A DNA stretch of 64,000 bases from Hirundichthys speculiger (taxonomy: Eukaryota; Chordata; Actinopteri; Beloniformes; Exocoetidae), in the NCBI GenBank assembly GCA_018398805.1, contig JAGFBZ010000292.1, positions 1,178,001 to 1,242,000 on the forward strand. Reading direction: 5' to 3'. A program made the translations under genes and the position numbers. Below the pieces are notes generated by a model that was not told the origin of the DNA, ran no database searches, and was given only the letters and a program-made list of their open reading frames with translations. Positions within the stretch are counted from its first letter, which is position 1. Every line of letters begins with the position of its first letter. Shown here piece after piece: positions 1 to 13,039 of this stretch.

Positions 1-2340
1 TATCAATAATGTGTGCAAACTGTCATTGGATTACTAACCCTCTAGGTTAAGCACTTTCACATTCACAGTTCATTTCAATACAATGCAGTTGGGAAAAGCA
101 CCTCCAGCTTATGAAAATGTTCTCACCATCTGTAACCAATCCACACAGGTTTATCATGCCATAATATGAACAGCACATGCAGGATGTTTTTTTTTTGTCC
201 CTGGAGCTCACGCATTTGATTAATAAGTCATGAGAACATTCTCGTGTAATTTGAAGTGATGCATCTAGGCATTTTTCCTCTGCATTAAAAGGTACCGAAG
301 CATGGAGAAAGAAAATCAGAGAAAGGACCTGCGGCATGAAAGAAACCTGAGAATATATTACCAGAAAGCTGACTGATGAGATTAGTGTACCTTTGATGAC
401 ACTGACACATTGACACCCTTCACGGCTGTGAATTTCAGCTCCAGCTTTCACTGGCTACTTGGGGTTCGTTGAGTGTCCAGCACCCCATGTCGAGTGAAAA
501 AGCTCCTATTGATATGCTGTTTATGTGATTTAGCTTGCTTGTCTTTTGGCCAGGTATTTTGGCAAGATGTACTGACAGCAGACTAGAACACCACTGTCTA
601 CATGTCTACATAACGAATTGTTTTTATCTTGTTTATTTATCTAGTTTGTATCAGTTCACAACAAAAGAAGAAAAGCAGAGAAAGATGTCCAGTTAAATGG
701 AATCCAATTCAGTCCAATCCTTTTCAATAGAGTCCAGTTCAATATGGCAGTAACTGTAAAATACTGTTTTTAAAGAGTTACATCTCTAAGAAAACAAACA
801 GACCCCACTTAATACTTAGTTTGATTGAATTTTAAGCAGAGAGAAATTTTGACATAACCAGACAATATGGAAATGCAGCAGTTGTCTAATCGTTACATAA
901 ATGCATGAACTCATTTTTCTGTTTTCCTCTGAGAAAGGATGTTGCCTTCGTTTGTAATATGACCCATGTGAAAGAAGACAGTCACAGGCTTGTTTCATGT
1001 GTAAGTGAATAGATGTATCCCAGTCATGAATAGCTCTAGTGTTTTAACTACATATCTAAACAGTGGGTTCCTGGGGTGCTGGTATAAAGACAACAACTTA
1101 ATTCTTTTAAAAATCTACTTTTTAATGAAAGGCTTTAATTATAGAAACCTTAAAAGCCAATAATTATTTAAGTCTTGATGGTTAAAAAGCTCCTTGAACA
1201 GTCTGGACGAAGTTGATGAAGGACAAGTTGGTGATTTATATTGAACTATTTTTGTTGTTGGCCCAGAGATCTTTTGTTAAAACAAAAGTCAATGGATGCG
1301 TGTGTTGGTTAGGAAGAATGTGTGATTGAAGGTCCAAGTCAAAAAATCTGTTTGTGTTCGTTTAAGTTGATTTTGATAGCATCTGAGAGTTGAAAAATGA
1401 TAATGAAACTATGTGTGTAGGCGATAAGAAAGCTGCTTTTGTTTGTGTGTTCACTCTCAGGTGACTCACACGGTATGACTCAGGATTTTTTTCTTCTTCA
1501 CAAAGCATATGTATGTGTGCTCAAGTGCCCATGATTAAATGAAGCGCAAATGTTTTCATCAGAGTAAAACTTCACTCAACCAAAATCATTTTTTTTTATG
1601 TGAATTTATATAACACTGTTTTTTTTTTAACCTTTTCTAGGTGCAGTGTGTGACTCATTTGCTTCCACACAATGAAAGCAGTTCGAAGAGAGTACAGTAT
1701 TGTACGAGGGTGTCGGTATTGGACTAACCTGTACAAACCATACAGAAAATTTACAGAATTTCCAAAAAACAAATGAAAAAAAGGCAAACATCCGCTGGGC
1801 CTGTGAAGGCGGTAACTTTGTTACATAAAAATTACTAATTGTGCATTTTAATTTACCAATAATTGATTGAGGTTCTAGTGAAGCAGTTATACAACACTTA
1901 AAAAAATCACTTGACAATCTGACGAAGGTGCAAGTGGATTTAATCTCCATTTGTTTACAAGCAGAGATGGTCGTTGTAACTCACATACAGCCGACAGACG
2001 TTGTCAGCACAAGACAATGAACAGAGCAAATGCAGTCACTGTTTATCAATACGTTGAGCCTTGAGCTAATTTCTCCCGAACAGCTACATGTCTCAAAAAT
2101 CATAGAAGACGCCTGAGCAATATCCCACATTGGATTAGATATTCCACATCAGATAGTAATATCACCCGACAAACAGGCCATGCTGACCTGACCCTATTTT
2201 AATACAACAGTCACACTGCACACCTGAGAGAGAGGCTGATAGTACTCACAATCTTTTGGAGGTTCAGTGAGAGTGCATCAGAACTAGAACTGAACTGGAA
2301 CTACTCAAACTGTATTGGGGCTACAGATAGAAAACATGTT
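1..2340. other. AT-rich stretch, no gene recognised
   Basis: Only short unsupported open frames occur here, the longest being 134 codons on the minus strand near the left edge. I see no conserved domain, RNA gene or transposon end. A short palindrome (two 8-bp arms, 2-base spacer) lies at 1271-1288. The stretch is best described as unannotated intergenic or intronic sequence. Confidence 0.5.
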
Positions 2341-2343
2341 TGA

Positions 2344-2697
2344 GTGAAAGCACCAGCCGACGGTGGCAGTAGTTTTTATGAATACAAAGGTTTCAGTTTC
2401 GTCTTGATGACTGCCTGTGGTGCATATATAATCTATGTTCTCAGTGCCATAATAGTTTATGGATTAATTTCATGGGCTGCCATGAAGATGAAACTAAAGA
2501 TCCCTTCAGAAAGTCGTAAAACGTCTGCTGCAGTGCTTTCACATATGGCTTTACATTTATATTCATTATGTCTGACAATAATGCTGTCTTCACACCTCAC
2601 AGAGGATCCAGAAGACCTTCGAGTTATTGAAAATGCCTTTGACATACTTGCTGCAATGTGGAGAATTCTTGAAAGGACTTCTATTAACCTCCGTTGA
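2344..2697 (+). other. Uncharacterised open frame with hydrophobic segments
   Basis: This 117-codon open frame begins directly after a stop codon; the first ATG is at about codon 22 (2407). The first third is hydrophobic and could form one membrane helix (around residues 17-46). A basic stretch follows, then a second moderately hydrophobic stretch containing HMALHLYSLCLTIML. That arrangement vaguely resembles the later transmembrane part of a fish chemosensory receptor, but no diagnostic motif is present and the frame lacks both ends. It could equally be chance or a decayed exon. I do not assign a function. Confidence 0.15.
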
Positions 2698-3184
2698 TAG
2701 AGAGGGATGGTCTACACGGAGACTGTAAAGTGGAAGATACCAATTCTTTTGATCACCTGCCGTCTTCTCACAGGTTGCAGGAGCCACCCAGGATGGCATG
2801 GCTGTTCCATCATGGTCTGAATGGGTACTGATGAGGGAAGGGCTCTGAGGCAGGATGACCACATCCACAGAGGTGCACCACATTAATCACTGATACGATG
2901 GCAGCAGTTTCCATCGTAGGACATTTTATTTTTATGTTCTTCCATTTCAGTTTTAAAATCCTACTTGGAAAAAAAAAAAAAACCAACTGTGATCTGTACA
3001 TAATATTGAACTGCTATATTACCAAATATGGTGGTTAAAAACAATGTCAGCCGAAAGGGCACAGTATGAGAATTTTTATTCAGTATTGACTGATTGTGTG
3101 AGAGGGAGCAGCTAGGAATGCACAACAACTGAACAATAAGTGAATTAAATTATCTGTGTATCATTTGTTTTTTTTCCATTTTTA
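2698..3184. other. No gene recognised
   Basis: Non-coding sequence with a poly-A run near 2970. No domain, repeat end or RNA gene was recognised. Confidence 0.4.
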
Positions 3185-4100
3185 ATTGTCAATCAAAAAT
3201 TTAAAAAATTTAAAAGTGACTTTTTATTTTGATTTTCGTTTTTTAATCTAACACACACACACACACAAAAATGCCTGTTTTTTTTATATTTCAATTTTAG
3301 CAAACAGGCCACGGGACTGAATTTGTTTTTATTTTTTAATTCTCCGGTTTATGTGACCCTGAAATGGCTTTGTGCAGCAGTTCAGGTAGCATGGCGGCAC
3401 TGGAATCACATACTATAATATTTGCAATATTGTGGAAATCTGAATGAAAACTCAGCTTATATATAGATCAACCAAAGCCTCTCCAGCTCTGCGTCTGACA
3501 TCAGTCTTTTTCTCCTCAGATCATGATGAGCACAGAATCTTCTGATGCTCATTTCCAGCATTGCAGGACACCCATCTGCTGTTGAATCAGTCATTGATCA
3601 AACTACCGTACTGGCCCGGAATATAGGACAATATTTAATCAAGAAGTCATTTTCTCAAAAATGAGGGTCATATAATTAAGGAATAGACTTTTTGTTGTCA
3701 TTACACATTTGTGCCACTAGATGGAGCTGCACTGAAGTAACCAGCTAGAGAACAGCAGGACAGTGAACACATGGAGCAGATCTGATGATAAATGGAGGAA
3801 TGACACGATTGTCTTGAACAAAGGGGTTTGAATTTTTTTTTTCAGACAGAATTGTTAATATTGCTACCTGAGTTACTACCTGAACTGTAAAGTACACAGA
3901 TTTTTACCCCTCTCCATGTCTGCTTTAGCTTTTCCGCATGGTTACCTGCCAATTCTCTTCCTGTTCCACAGCAGCCAGAAACAGAGTTTTCAAAACAAAA
4001 GCATGTGAGCAACATGCGTTAACTCGCGATAAAATAAATGTTGGTGTTAATAAATGAATGCGTTAACGCAATAATAACGCGTTAACTTGCCATGCCCTTA
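3185..4100. mobile_element. hAT-like non-autonomous element, copy A (decayed)
   Basis: Long blocks here match the interior of the element at 40701-41760. Shared landmarks are 'attgtcaatcaaaaa' near 3187, 'gccacgggactgaattt' near 3308 and a block around 3700-3770 containing 'gccactagatggagc' and 'cagtgaacacatggagca'. The right end (about 4050-4100) is built of repeated 'gcgttaac' units and finishes in 'gccctta', close to the 'agcccta' end of the other copy. I could not find a left inverted end, so the left boundary is arbitrary. No transposase frame remains. The relation to hAT is inferred from the better preserved copy. Confidence 0.55.
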
Positions 4101-4104
4101 TATA

Positions 4105-5364
<1,260 letters not shown>

Positions 5365-5439
5365 TGTTGCTACTATCAAATTAAAACTTGGCTTAGTTGT
5401 TCTTAGGATGGTACATCTGCTAATTTTAAACATTTGATA

Positions 5440-6129
5440 TGGTTGCTATGGTTTGTTTTTAAATAAAATATAGGTTTACGATATATATCTGAATTGAATT
5501 TGTGTTCAGTTACCTCGACTTGTCCCACCTCAAATCACAATGAAGTCTTTTGCAAATGAGTCCATCCTGTGTGACTGTTTCTTTTATATTGGTGAACGCG
5601 CACATAGAAATATACACAAAAAGGAAAAGGATTCCCCACCAAGTAATATAGCATGAATAAATCAATTTGGAGAAATCACACATGGTCAGTGACTTCCAGT
5701 CACAGTGAATGGTTGCAGTAAATGTTTTTTTTTTTTTTTTTTAGTGTGCACACAGCAAAATATTGACTGCCATATTTATTTTTGCCTTTTATAGAAGTCA
5801 TGCACCTGCCAAACAGTGATGCCATATGGGGAAAGCGAGTGGCACCAGCCCTGGAAGAATGTGAGCGCATGCAGAGATTTATCTGAGCCTCTGTCTGTAT
5901 CCGTTTGCCTGCCAGTGTTGCTGATAAACAGGGGTTTAAATGAGATTTGCTTAGGGGTGATGTTACGGTTGGCAACGGGTGCAGATGTGTGGAAAGACCA
6001 AGATGACACATCCCTCTGGTCTGCAGTGAGTCACTCTTTGTACAGTTGAGAGTTTGCAAAGCAGATACAATTTTTCTTAAGTGTTCTCTGTTGTGTATTG
6101 TATTAACTTTTAAAATGGTCTCTATCATT
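5440..6129. other. No gene recognised; poly-T tract
   Basis: Contains a T-rich run near 5724-5742 and overlapping 77-142 codon open frames on both strands without recognisable domains. A poly-T end could mark an old minus-strand retrotransposon insertion, but no body was identified. Confidence 0.4.
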
Positions 6130-6840
6130 CTTCTTTCAGCTTTTCCCTTCAGGTGTCCCCACAGTTGATCATTTGATCATCTGACCCCTTCTTCTGCATC
6201 TTCCTTTGTCACATTAACCAAATGCATATCTTCTTTCACCTCATCCAGTTATCTCCTCTTTTGGTTTTCCCCTTGTTCCACCAGCACTCCTTCTAACAGT
6301 GTATTTGCTATCCTTCCTCTTTATGAGTCTCCAAGCCATATAGAAATCTGGTCTCACTACCATCTTTTCTTCACCCTCATTTCTTCACCCTTTTTTCCAC
6401 ATCCTTGTTCTGAACAGTTGAGCCCAAATATTTCAACTCCTGCTCCTTCCTCACCTCTTGTCCTTTAATCTTCACTGTTCCACTCGCTTTCCTTTCCTTA
6501 TCCATGCTCGTCTTCTGTCTCTCTGCAACTGCAACGTCATTCCTGTTCTCTCGAGCACATATTTTCACTTCTCCACACTATCTTCCACCTGCTCCCTACT
6601 ATTAGCACAGATCACAATGTTGTCTGCAAGCATTGCAGTCCATGACTCCTGTCTGACCTCACCTGTCAGCCCATTCATCATCATGGAAAATGGGAAGGGG
6701 CTCAGTGCCGTAATTCTTACGTCAGTACTCTGCCATACGCTTAATCGAAATCTTCAAATCTACAAAGACAAACTCCTTCTGACCTTCACTGTACCGCTTC
6801 ATCAAATTTTTATATTTCAGTTACTTTGTGTAATTTAATT
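6130..6840 (-). pseudogene. RTE-type LINE reverse transcriptase remnant
   Basis: The minus strand encodes fragments of the C-terminal part of an RTE-clade (fish RTE/Rex3-like) reverse transcriptase. Around 6377-6568 it reads KASGTVKIKGQEV and LKYLGSTVQNKD, matching the 'SGTV..G.EV...KYLGS' region after the polymerase core. Around 6600-6720 it reads ALSPFPFSMMMNGLTGEV followed by a degenerate catalytic box, LADN instead of the usual FADD. The 3' end (6130-6200) starts with 'cttttcccttcagg', a hallmark also present at 29.65 kb. Frameshifts and the altered active site mark it as dead. Clade assignment is from memory of the family and not from a search. Confidence 0.8.
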
Positions 6841-6844
6841 TGAC

Positions 6845-8103
6845 ATTGATGAAAGCCACCAATGTGGTGATGAGCTTGTTGATGAGAAAGATAGCTTGAT
6901 TAACATTTTATTATTACTTTGACTCACTATCTAGCTTAAATGAACAGTTGATGGGAAATAAACCATATAATCTTACATTTAAGTTGCAATATTAGAATGG
7001 AGGTGTTAATAACTATTTAAGGTTCATCCCAAACCTTTCCAGCTACCTGGCTGTCTGTCTTAACTGTCTGAGTGAATGATTAGTCATTCAGTAATTCAGT
7101 AACTCAGTCACCAAGCTGCTCAGGAAAGCCAAACATAAAAATAAGGGTTTGTACTGTATGTATTGTAAGTGCTTAAAAAACAAACTCAAAACAGGAAAAA
7201 AGGTCTGCTTTACATTACGTTCTCCTTTCTTATGCATCCAGTGGAGCGAGTCCTGTAAAGACATCGTCTGAGACCGGTGGTGACAGTCAGGATAGGAGGC
7301 TAAAGTTCGACAGCTTTGTTATCAAGTCACGGAACATTGTGGCTTTGCATACCTTTATTCCTGAGAGAACAGTCGAAATGCACATCATATGGAAAGTTAA
7401 GCAATCTATTGTAGCAAAGCGTCAAATTAAATTAAAGACTTTCATGAACAAAGCAGGGTCTTCCTAAAAAAAAAAAAAAAAAAACAAACAACAAACATAT
7501 TTTTTTCTTTTTAACTTCAAGGTTTCAGCTGTCAAATGGTAACATACATTCCAGTTTTGAGAATTTTGATGTCTAACCAGTTAATGCCTCCACATTCCTC
7601 TACTGCATATGACTGTAACGCTCTTAAGGGATGGAGAAAGCTTTCGTAATTTGACAAATGACATCCGATGACAGATTTGAAGAACTGAATATGCTTCATT
7701 CTTACAGCAATCAGTGTGACGAACAGGAGTGTTTTGTTACGGTGATGAGAAGGAGGCATGACATCACTCGGTGGAAGGTCAACGATAGATCTGGATAACT
7801 CAAAAATGCAAGAACCTAAATCTAAATGCTGAGTCCGGAGTGGCATAAATGTAGAGTGTAAAACCAAAAGGCGTAGACCCAAAATTATGATACTTTGAAT
7901 CAAAGAGTTTGAAGAGCACAGCGTACATGAGCAGTCTGGTGTTATCTGAGGGAGAAGATTTATTTGCACAATGTACTCAGAGCAGAACAAAATAACTCTG
8001 GCGTCACACAATATCAGTTTCAATTGTCATACTGTGTAATGTAACATTTTATTGTTTTTATGACCTATGAAGGAGAAAACAGGAAAGTGACTGGGTAAGT
8101 ATG

Positions 8104-8110
<7 letters not shown>
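6845..8110. other. No gene recognised
   Basis: Includes a poly-A run near 7467 and a 163-codon minus-strand open frame (7532-8023) with no recognisable domain. The length of that frame is not remarkable for this base composition, so I do not call it a gene. Confidence 0.4.

Positions 8111-8176
<66 letters not shown>
8111..8176. repeat. (TA)n microsatellite
   Basis: About 60 bases of alternating TA, preceded by imperfect 'tatatg' units. Tyr-Ile repeats in overlapping open frames are artefacts. Confidence 0.96.
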
Positions 8177-8179
<3 letters not shown>

Positions 8180-8831
8180 GTGTTGTTACATCCATATATA
8201 TGTTGTTGAAAAGAAGAAAAAGAGAAACAGAGAGAGAAAAAGAAAGAGCAGAAAAATGTGTGTAATGGGGACTTAAAGTTAGCACACAGATGTAACACTG
8301 TATAGCCGACACACTGCACAAGGAGCAAAAAAGTAGTAAATAAAGCCTCTTAACTAAGAACAACACACATGATCCAGGTTCCCAAAACTCAAAAAGTCTC
8401 AAAAATAACCTCGGGGGTTGAAAAAATGTCCAATAAATTGAAAAAAGAAAAAAGAATGGAAAAAGAAAAAGAGAGTAAGAACAAGTCACCGGTTCCAGGG
8501 CAGACCAAGGAGAGTTGGAGTCCGGAGTGAGTAATGTTCTGACAACAAGCCACTGGGTTTAAATACTGTTTGGGAAATGGATAAAAATGTTTGAAGAGGT
8601 GTGGAGCACAGGAGAGCTGGCCAGAAAAACATGAGCTGGACTTTTCTCACTAGCTATCACAATTTTCTGAGGTTTTATTGGAAATGCTGCAACATGTTCT
8701 GCAGAATACTGCAGAAATACAGAAAAATAGCTTTATTTCACAACCTGCTCTATCGACATTAGCTAGTTTTTGTGGTCAGCGTCAGTCTACTCCACCTCAC
8801 TCTTCTTAGGACTGGAACCCTTTTAAGAGCT
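8177..8831. other. No gene recognised; purine-rich start
   Basis: Begins with a purine-rich run (8205-8255) of A and G. No domain, repeat end or RNA gene recognised. Confidence 0.4.
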
Positions 8832-8949
8832 AGGTGTGTCTGACCATTCCTGTGAGGTCAGACACACCTGGATTAATCAGTTCCAGGTGTGTGTGTCCTG
8901 TGTTTGTGTTTGTGTCCTGTGTGCCAATTAATGGCACACAGGACACAAA
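8832..8949. repeat. Cluster of three overlapping inverted repeats
   Basis: Three hairpins can be drawn. The first pairs 'aggtgtgtctgac' (8832-8844) with its exact complement at 8857-8869. The second pairs 'cacacctgg' (8863-8871) with 'ccaggtgtg' (8883-8891) and shares bases with the first, so the two exclude each other. The third is an 18-bp perfect stem, 'tttgtgtcctgtgtgcca' (8909-8926) against 8932-8949, with a 5-base loop. The function is unknown. They may be the ends of a small foldback transposon. Confidence 0.85.
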
Positions 8950-9459
8950 GCAGCTGGCTGAAGTTCAGGAAGTAGTGCAGCTGTGCATAAAGCCACATTG
9001 ACATAATGTGAACAGTCATTATAGCCTAAATGAAAACACAAAAGGGGTATATATGAAGAGTAATTATTTGAAAGGATTTGCATTCATTTAACATTGCTTG
9101 TATTTACATTTACATTTGATTTTCTTTCCACACATTGCTTTTATTTCATATTGCTCTTCTTTTACAGTTTTTATCTCATTTCACGTGACTTTTCTTTACA
9201 CTTTTAATGACTTGTTGTACTCATTTTTTACAGACTGAATTCTTTATGACTGTTTTGGAAGGAGTGTATTTGTGGACTGGTTTATTTTACATGAGAAAAG
9301 AGCGCAATCCTATTCTCTGTAACAATCTTTTTTCTTCGTGCGCTGTCACTCATCGGATGTCACACACTAACCTCGCGACATCTACCACCTACAGTACCTG
9401 TAGTGGGCTGCTGCTGTAGCAGTTATCGCGAGGCAAGTGACATCTCAGATTGGGAATGT
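8950..9459. other. No gene recognised
   Basis: Non-coding. A 70-codon plus-strand frame at 9207-9419 has no recognisable features. Repeated 'tcgcga' and 'gacatct' motifs at 9370-9445 flank the transposon terminus that follows. Confidence 0.35.
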
Positions 9460-9620
9460 TTTTTTTTTTTTTTTAACTCTGCCTGATGCGGTATTATTTT
9501 TTAATAACGCAGGTTAAAATACGGGACATTTACGGGAAAAATATTAATATGGGAGGACAGCGGGGGAGAAGAGTAACATACGGGACTTTCCCGGCCTAAA
9601 CGGGATGCTTGACAGGTATG
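9460..9620 (-). mobile_element. DNA transposon terminus fragment
   Basis: Several 'cggga' units (about 9520-9606) end in 'gcttgacaggtatg', a terminal pattern I recognise from abundant fish DNA transposons, here in reverse orientation. No transposase is attached, and I cannot name the superfamily with certainty; hAT or Kolobok are possible. Confidence 0.4.
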
Positions 9621-9624
9621 ATTG

Positions 9625-10860
9625 ATTAAGGAACGAGAACATGAAATAATGAAGCAACATGTCAAATAAAAAAACAACACATGAAATAACTAAATGTTCT
9701 TCAGTTCATAAACTTCTTAAAATGAACAAGCACATACACTGAACAAATGATACACACACATGAAAAGAGAAGTGTTTTAATTAGTTTTAGTTCATTTTAT
9801 TTATTAGACAACATGATGTATTTGTTTAAAAATCTTACCCTGATGGGTAACTTGTGACATCATACAGTTTAACTTGACATCAGCTGATGCACATGCTTGT
9901 TATGATGCTGCAGTCACGTTTAGCATCATGTACAGCTTCATTGGCTCATTCAATTCGCTGTATTAATTTTGCTCCTATCTGTGATCTCGGTAGGGATCCT
10001 TTAAACCTTTCCCAAGTATTTCTCAGTCATCATGTAAAGAATGAAGAGTTTTTAAAAATAAATACTTCTCCCTTTTCTGTTTTTATCAGCTTTAAGAATA
10101 AGTTTTACAGCTCTACTCACATCCCAGGTGTTAGTATTCAACATGTCTCCTACCTCATGATAAGATCTGCAGTGAGAAGAAGTTTCTTTTTACTTTATAA
10201 ACTCAAATAAACACTCAGCTGGTTTATGAGCTTGGTGAACTGGCTCCTTTAATCATCCACCACAGCTGCAGCTTGCAAAGCCGCAGTCAACAAATTACAT
10301 TTTTTAATTGCACAACACATATTCTGGTGCACTCTTATAGTTATTTAGTTATAATCTCTTCCTCCATACAGTGATGTCAGGTTCCTGGTCAGACTTTTCG
10401 TTGTTGCATGAACTGTGTTTCAAGAAAGGCAAGTCTTTTGTCCAGCTTCATCCTACCTTTTATGAGTACACCAGTACTGGACTGAAGTGAGAAAGAGAAA
10501 AATTATTATTCTAAAAGAATTCACTCAGCTCAAATGTATTTGTGTAATGTATTCCTGGAATGTAGGTGTAGCCTGCCAGCCAGGTTACACACCTGTAAAA
10601 ATGTCATCACAACCATGAGAACAGTTCAAAAGCCTTTATTTCTACTTTGTTTGCAGTTTGTCTGTTGCATAACATGTTGAAGAATGTCATTGTGGTCACC
10701 TGTTCTTCTGTTTACCTTGTACTTACAAAAGTGTTGTATGACTGTGTGTTTTTTTTTTTGATCACGTGAGGAGATGTGAGGGAATGGTTCAGAAAAAGTG
10801 CAAGAAGGGCTGCAGTGGAGGTTTTTTCTTTATGTGCAGGAGCATGCTGGGGCCAAGATG
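9625..10860. other. No gene recognised
   Basis: AT-rich, with a 107-codon open frame at 9887-10210 (plus) without recognisable domains. I see nothing else. Confidence 0.4.
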
Positions 10861-11256
10861 AGCTGGGGCCTCATTTACTAAGACTTGCGTTGATTTCATT
10901 TTAATTCTTTGCAAGGAATTTTCCATATGCACAAAACGATTCTGATGTACTAAACCAGGCGTACGAGCAAATCCACGCACATTCTCTTTGTACATGCGCG
11001 CTCCACCATGTCTTCTCCCTCAAATAGGCCGGTTTGAATATAATAATGAGCATAAACAGGCATGGGCAACGTGCTCATCCAAACAGAGCAAATGGCAAAA
11101 GCAAGCGGAAAAAGAGACACTCCTGTTTGAAGTTGAGGCCAGGAAGAATATTTTATTTGGGGCGTTGTCTTCTGGCATAAATAGTAAAAGATAAAAAGGA
11201 GTGGGAGGGTGTGCTGTGCTTAGAAAACACACACACAAAATTAAAAAGACAGAAAG

Positions 11257-11438
11257 GGGCCGCCCCGGTAGCGCGGTGGTTAGGGCAGGCGGCCCATATA
11301 CAGAGGCTATAGTCCTCATGCGGCTGGTCGCGAGTTCGATTCCTGGCTCGTCGACCCTTTACCGCGTGTCTTCCCCATTCTCTCTACCCCACTTCCTGTC
11401 TCTCCACTATCAAACAAAGGCCGCTAGTGCCAAAAAAA

Positions 11439-11472
<34 letters not shown>
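11257..11472 (+). mobile_element. tRNA-derived SINE, copy 1, with target duplication
   Basis: The head looks like a tRNA. A box 'tagcgcggtgg' (11269) and B box 'gagttcgattcc' (11332-11343) form an internal RNA polymerase III promoter. The body includes 'acttcctgtctct' and 'ggccgctagtgc' and ends in a long A tail (about 11443-11472). The same 14 bases 'aaaaagacagaaag' stand before the head (11243-11256) and after the tail (to 11484), which is the target-site duplication left by LINE-driven insertion. It sits inside the Harbinger element, so it is younger than that insertion. Confidence 0.9.
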
Positions 11473-11474
<2 letters not shown>

Positions 11475-12181
11475 ACAGAAAGAAAGAAAGGTGGAGGTAA
11501 AGCAGAGAGCCGCTGTGCACCGGCCAAGTGTGGCCAGAGAAAGTGGTGGATCTGAGATTGATGATGTCACCTATTTGCACCACATTGTGCGGCCCACACC
11601 TTGTCAGGGGGATATAATAGAACCCCCCCCCCCAGTCCTGTTAGGGTGGGGCCAGCGGCTTTTCACCTGCCTGACTGTTTGCTCAACACCTGCACAATTA
11701 CTAAAGTGGGCATCATTGTATTGGCACACGGGCAATCTGTGGGTTGGTGAGAGGGGTCAACACCTTATGGGCAACTGAATAGTTATGCATCTAATGAACA
11801 TTCAAAGGTGGATTTTTCAATGATTTACTTTTTTTTTTTTTAAATCACTCACCAGAAATGAGTGATTAAATCTTGCGCCCTTCCAGCTTGGAATCTCAAC
11901 CCCACCATGCTGTTTGTAGGATCTATGAGTCATGGGTTGATCCAGGACACCTTTCCACAACATAACTCAGGTGCATTTGTTCATGACATATTATTGTCAC
12001 ATTTATGGAATGTAAATTCTTCCTATTAACACATACAAATTCATGTTCATGTTCCTTTATGACAATGTGTGTGCATGCGATCAGTCAGGAAAGCCAGTGT
12101 TGTCAACACTTGTAAAGGAGCAGGTAATGATCAGCTTCTCTTCGTCTCTCTCTCCAAAATCGGACCCAAGTCAGTACAGAG

Positions 12182-12328
12182 TTCCAAGAAGGCAGTTCTT
12201 GGAAATCTAAAACAGCTGACAGCTGTCATCATCATGGGCCAAAAAATCATTGTGGCCCCTAAAAACCTGTTCCCTTCTGATTTTTTTCTGATTGCAACCC
12301 ACAGCCATTTTCATAGGCTGTGGGTTGC
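12182..12328. repeat. Two small hairpins inside the Harbinger element
   Basis: 'ttccaagaa' (12182-12190) pairs exactly with 'ttcttggaa' (12196-12204). 'gcaacccacagcc' (12294-12306) pairs exactly with 12316-12328 across a 9-base loop. Their role is unknown. Confidence 0.75.
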
Positions 12329-13039
12329 ATCATTTCAGAGATGATTTTATATGATCTGGATAACTGGTTTATTGAGAAATTATTACCATAAGGCTCATGT
12401 GTCTACATTAAAAAAAAAAATTCAATGATTCGAAAATTAGTGATGCCTTTTATCGGGTGTGATTTCAGCTCCATGTATATTGAGAATCACAATCCAAAAT
12501 CTGAGAGCCAAAGACACGAATGAGAGAAGGAAAACTCAAAATCATCTCGCAATCATCTGTCACGGTTACACTTTTCTTTTCTCACGATCAATTCTAAAAC
12601 CATCTTTATTTTCAAACTGTCTTTCTCAGTTGCTTCTCCTGCTCTTGTTTTCAGTTCTACAAAGAGTGTCAATGATGATTGTGCTCTGGTTTGCAGAATT
12701 TGATTTCTTGGTTCCAGATTCTGAGTTTTCCTTCTCTGATTCAGGGCTTTGTATCCCACTCCATGTAAAAGTATTGCGTCAACTCAGTGCCATATATATT
12801 GTGAATCAAAATCCAAAATCTATGAACCAAATACTTGAGGAAATTATTCCTAACTTCACTGCATCGTCTCCAAGTGTCACTAACGGACAGAACCTCAGAA
12901 AAGTGCGTACGACAGCCATGAAATGTACGAAGAGCACCACACATTCTCATGTTCATTTCACTTTTAGTTCATCTGGACATGAGGTTGGAAAATGACGTAC
13001 AGAACTTTTTGTGCATACACAAGGTTAATACATGAGGCC

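Larger units (their letters stand above)
10863..13038 (+). mobile_element. PIF/Harbinger-like element, non-autonomous
   Basis: The left end (10866 onward) reads 'ggcctcatttactaa' and the right end, in reverse complement, 'ggcctcatgtattaa'. These are inverted termini of the type used by fish Harbinger elements. Just inside the left end (about 11110-11190) the plus strand encodes ETLLFEVEARKNILFGALS. This resembles the first helix of the Myb/SANT-like protein that Harbinger elements carry as their second gene. It aids binding of transposon ends and nuclear import of the transposase. That protein is cut off by a SINE insertion at 11257. No DDE transposase is visible, so the copy would have needed help from elsewhere. 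The 3-bp target duplication is not clear. Confidence 0.65.

Noticed and set aside
7532..8023. 163-codon minus-strand frame
   Set aside because: No domain, no start context and no supporting neighbours; length is possible by chance.
11257..11345. tRNA gene
   Set aside because: A and B boxes are present, but the spacing, body, A tail and target duplication show a SINE.
12459..12995. 178-codon plus-strand frame in the Harbinger element
   Set aside because: No transposase or Myb motif is visible, and the same DNA contains the degenerate direct repeat; likely chance.
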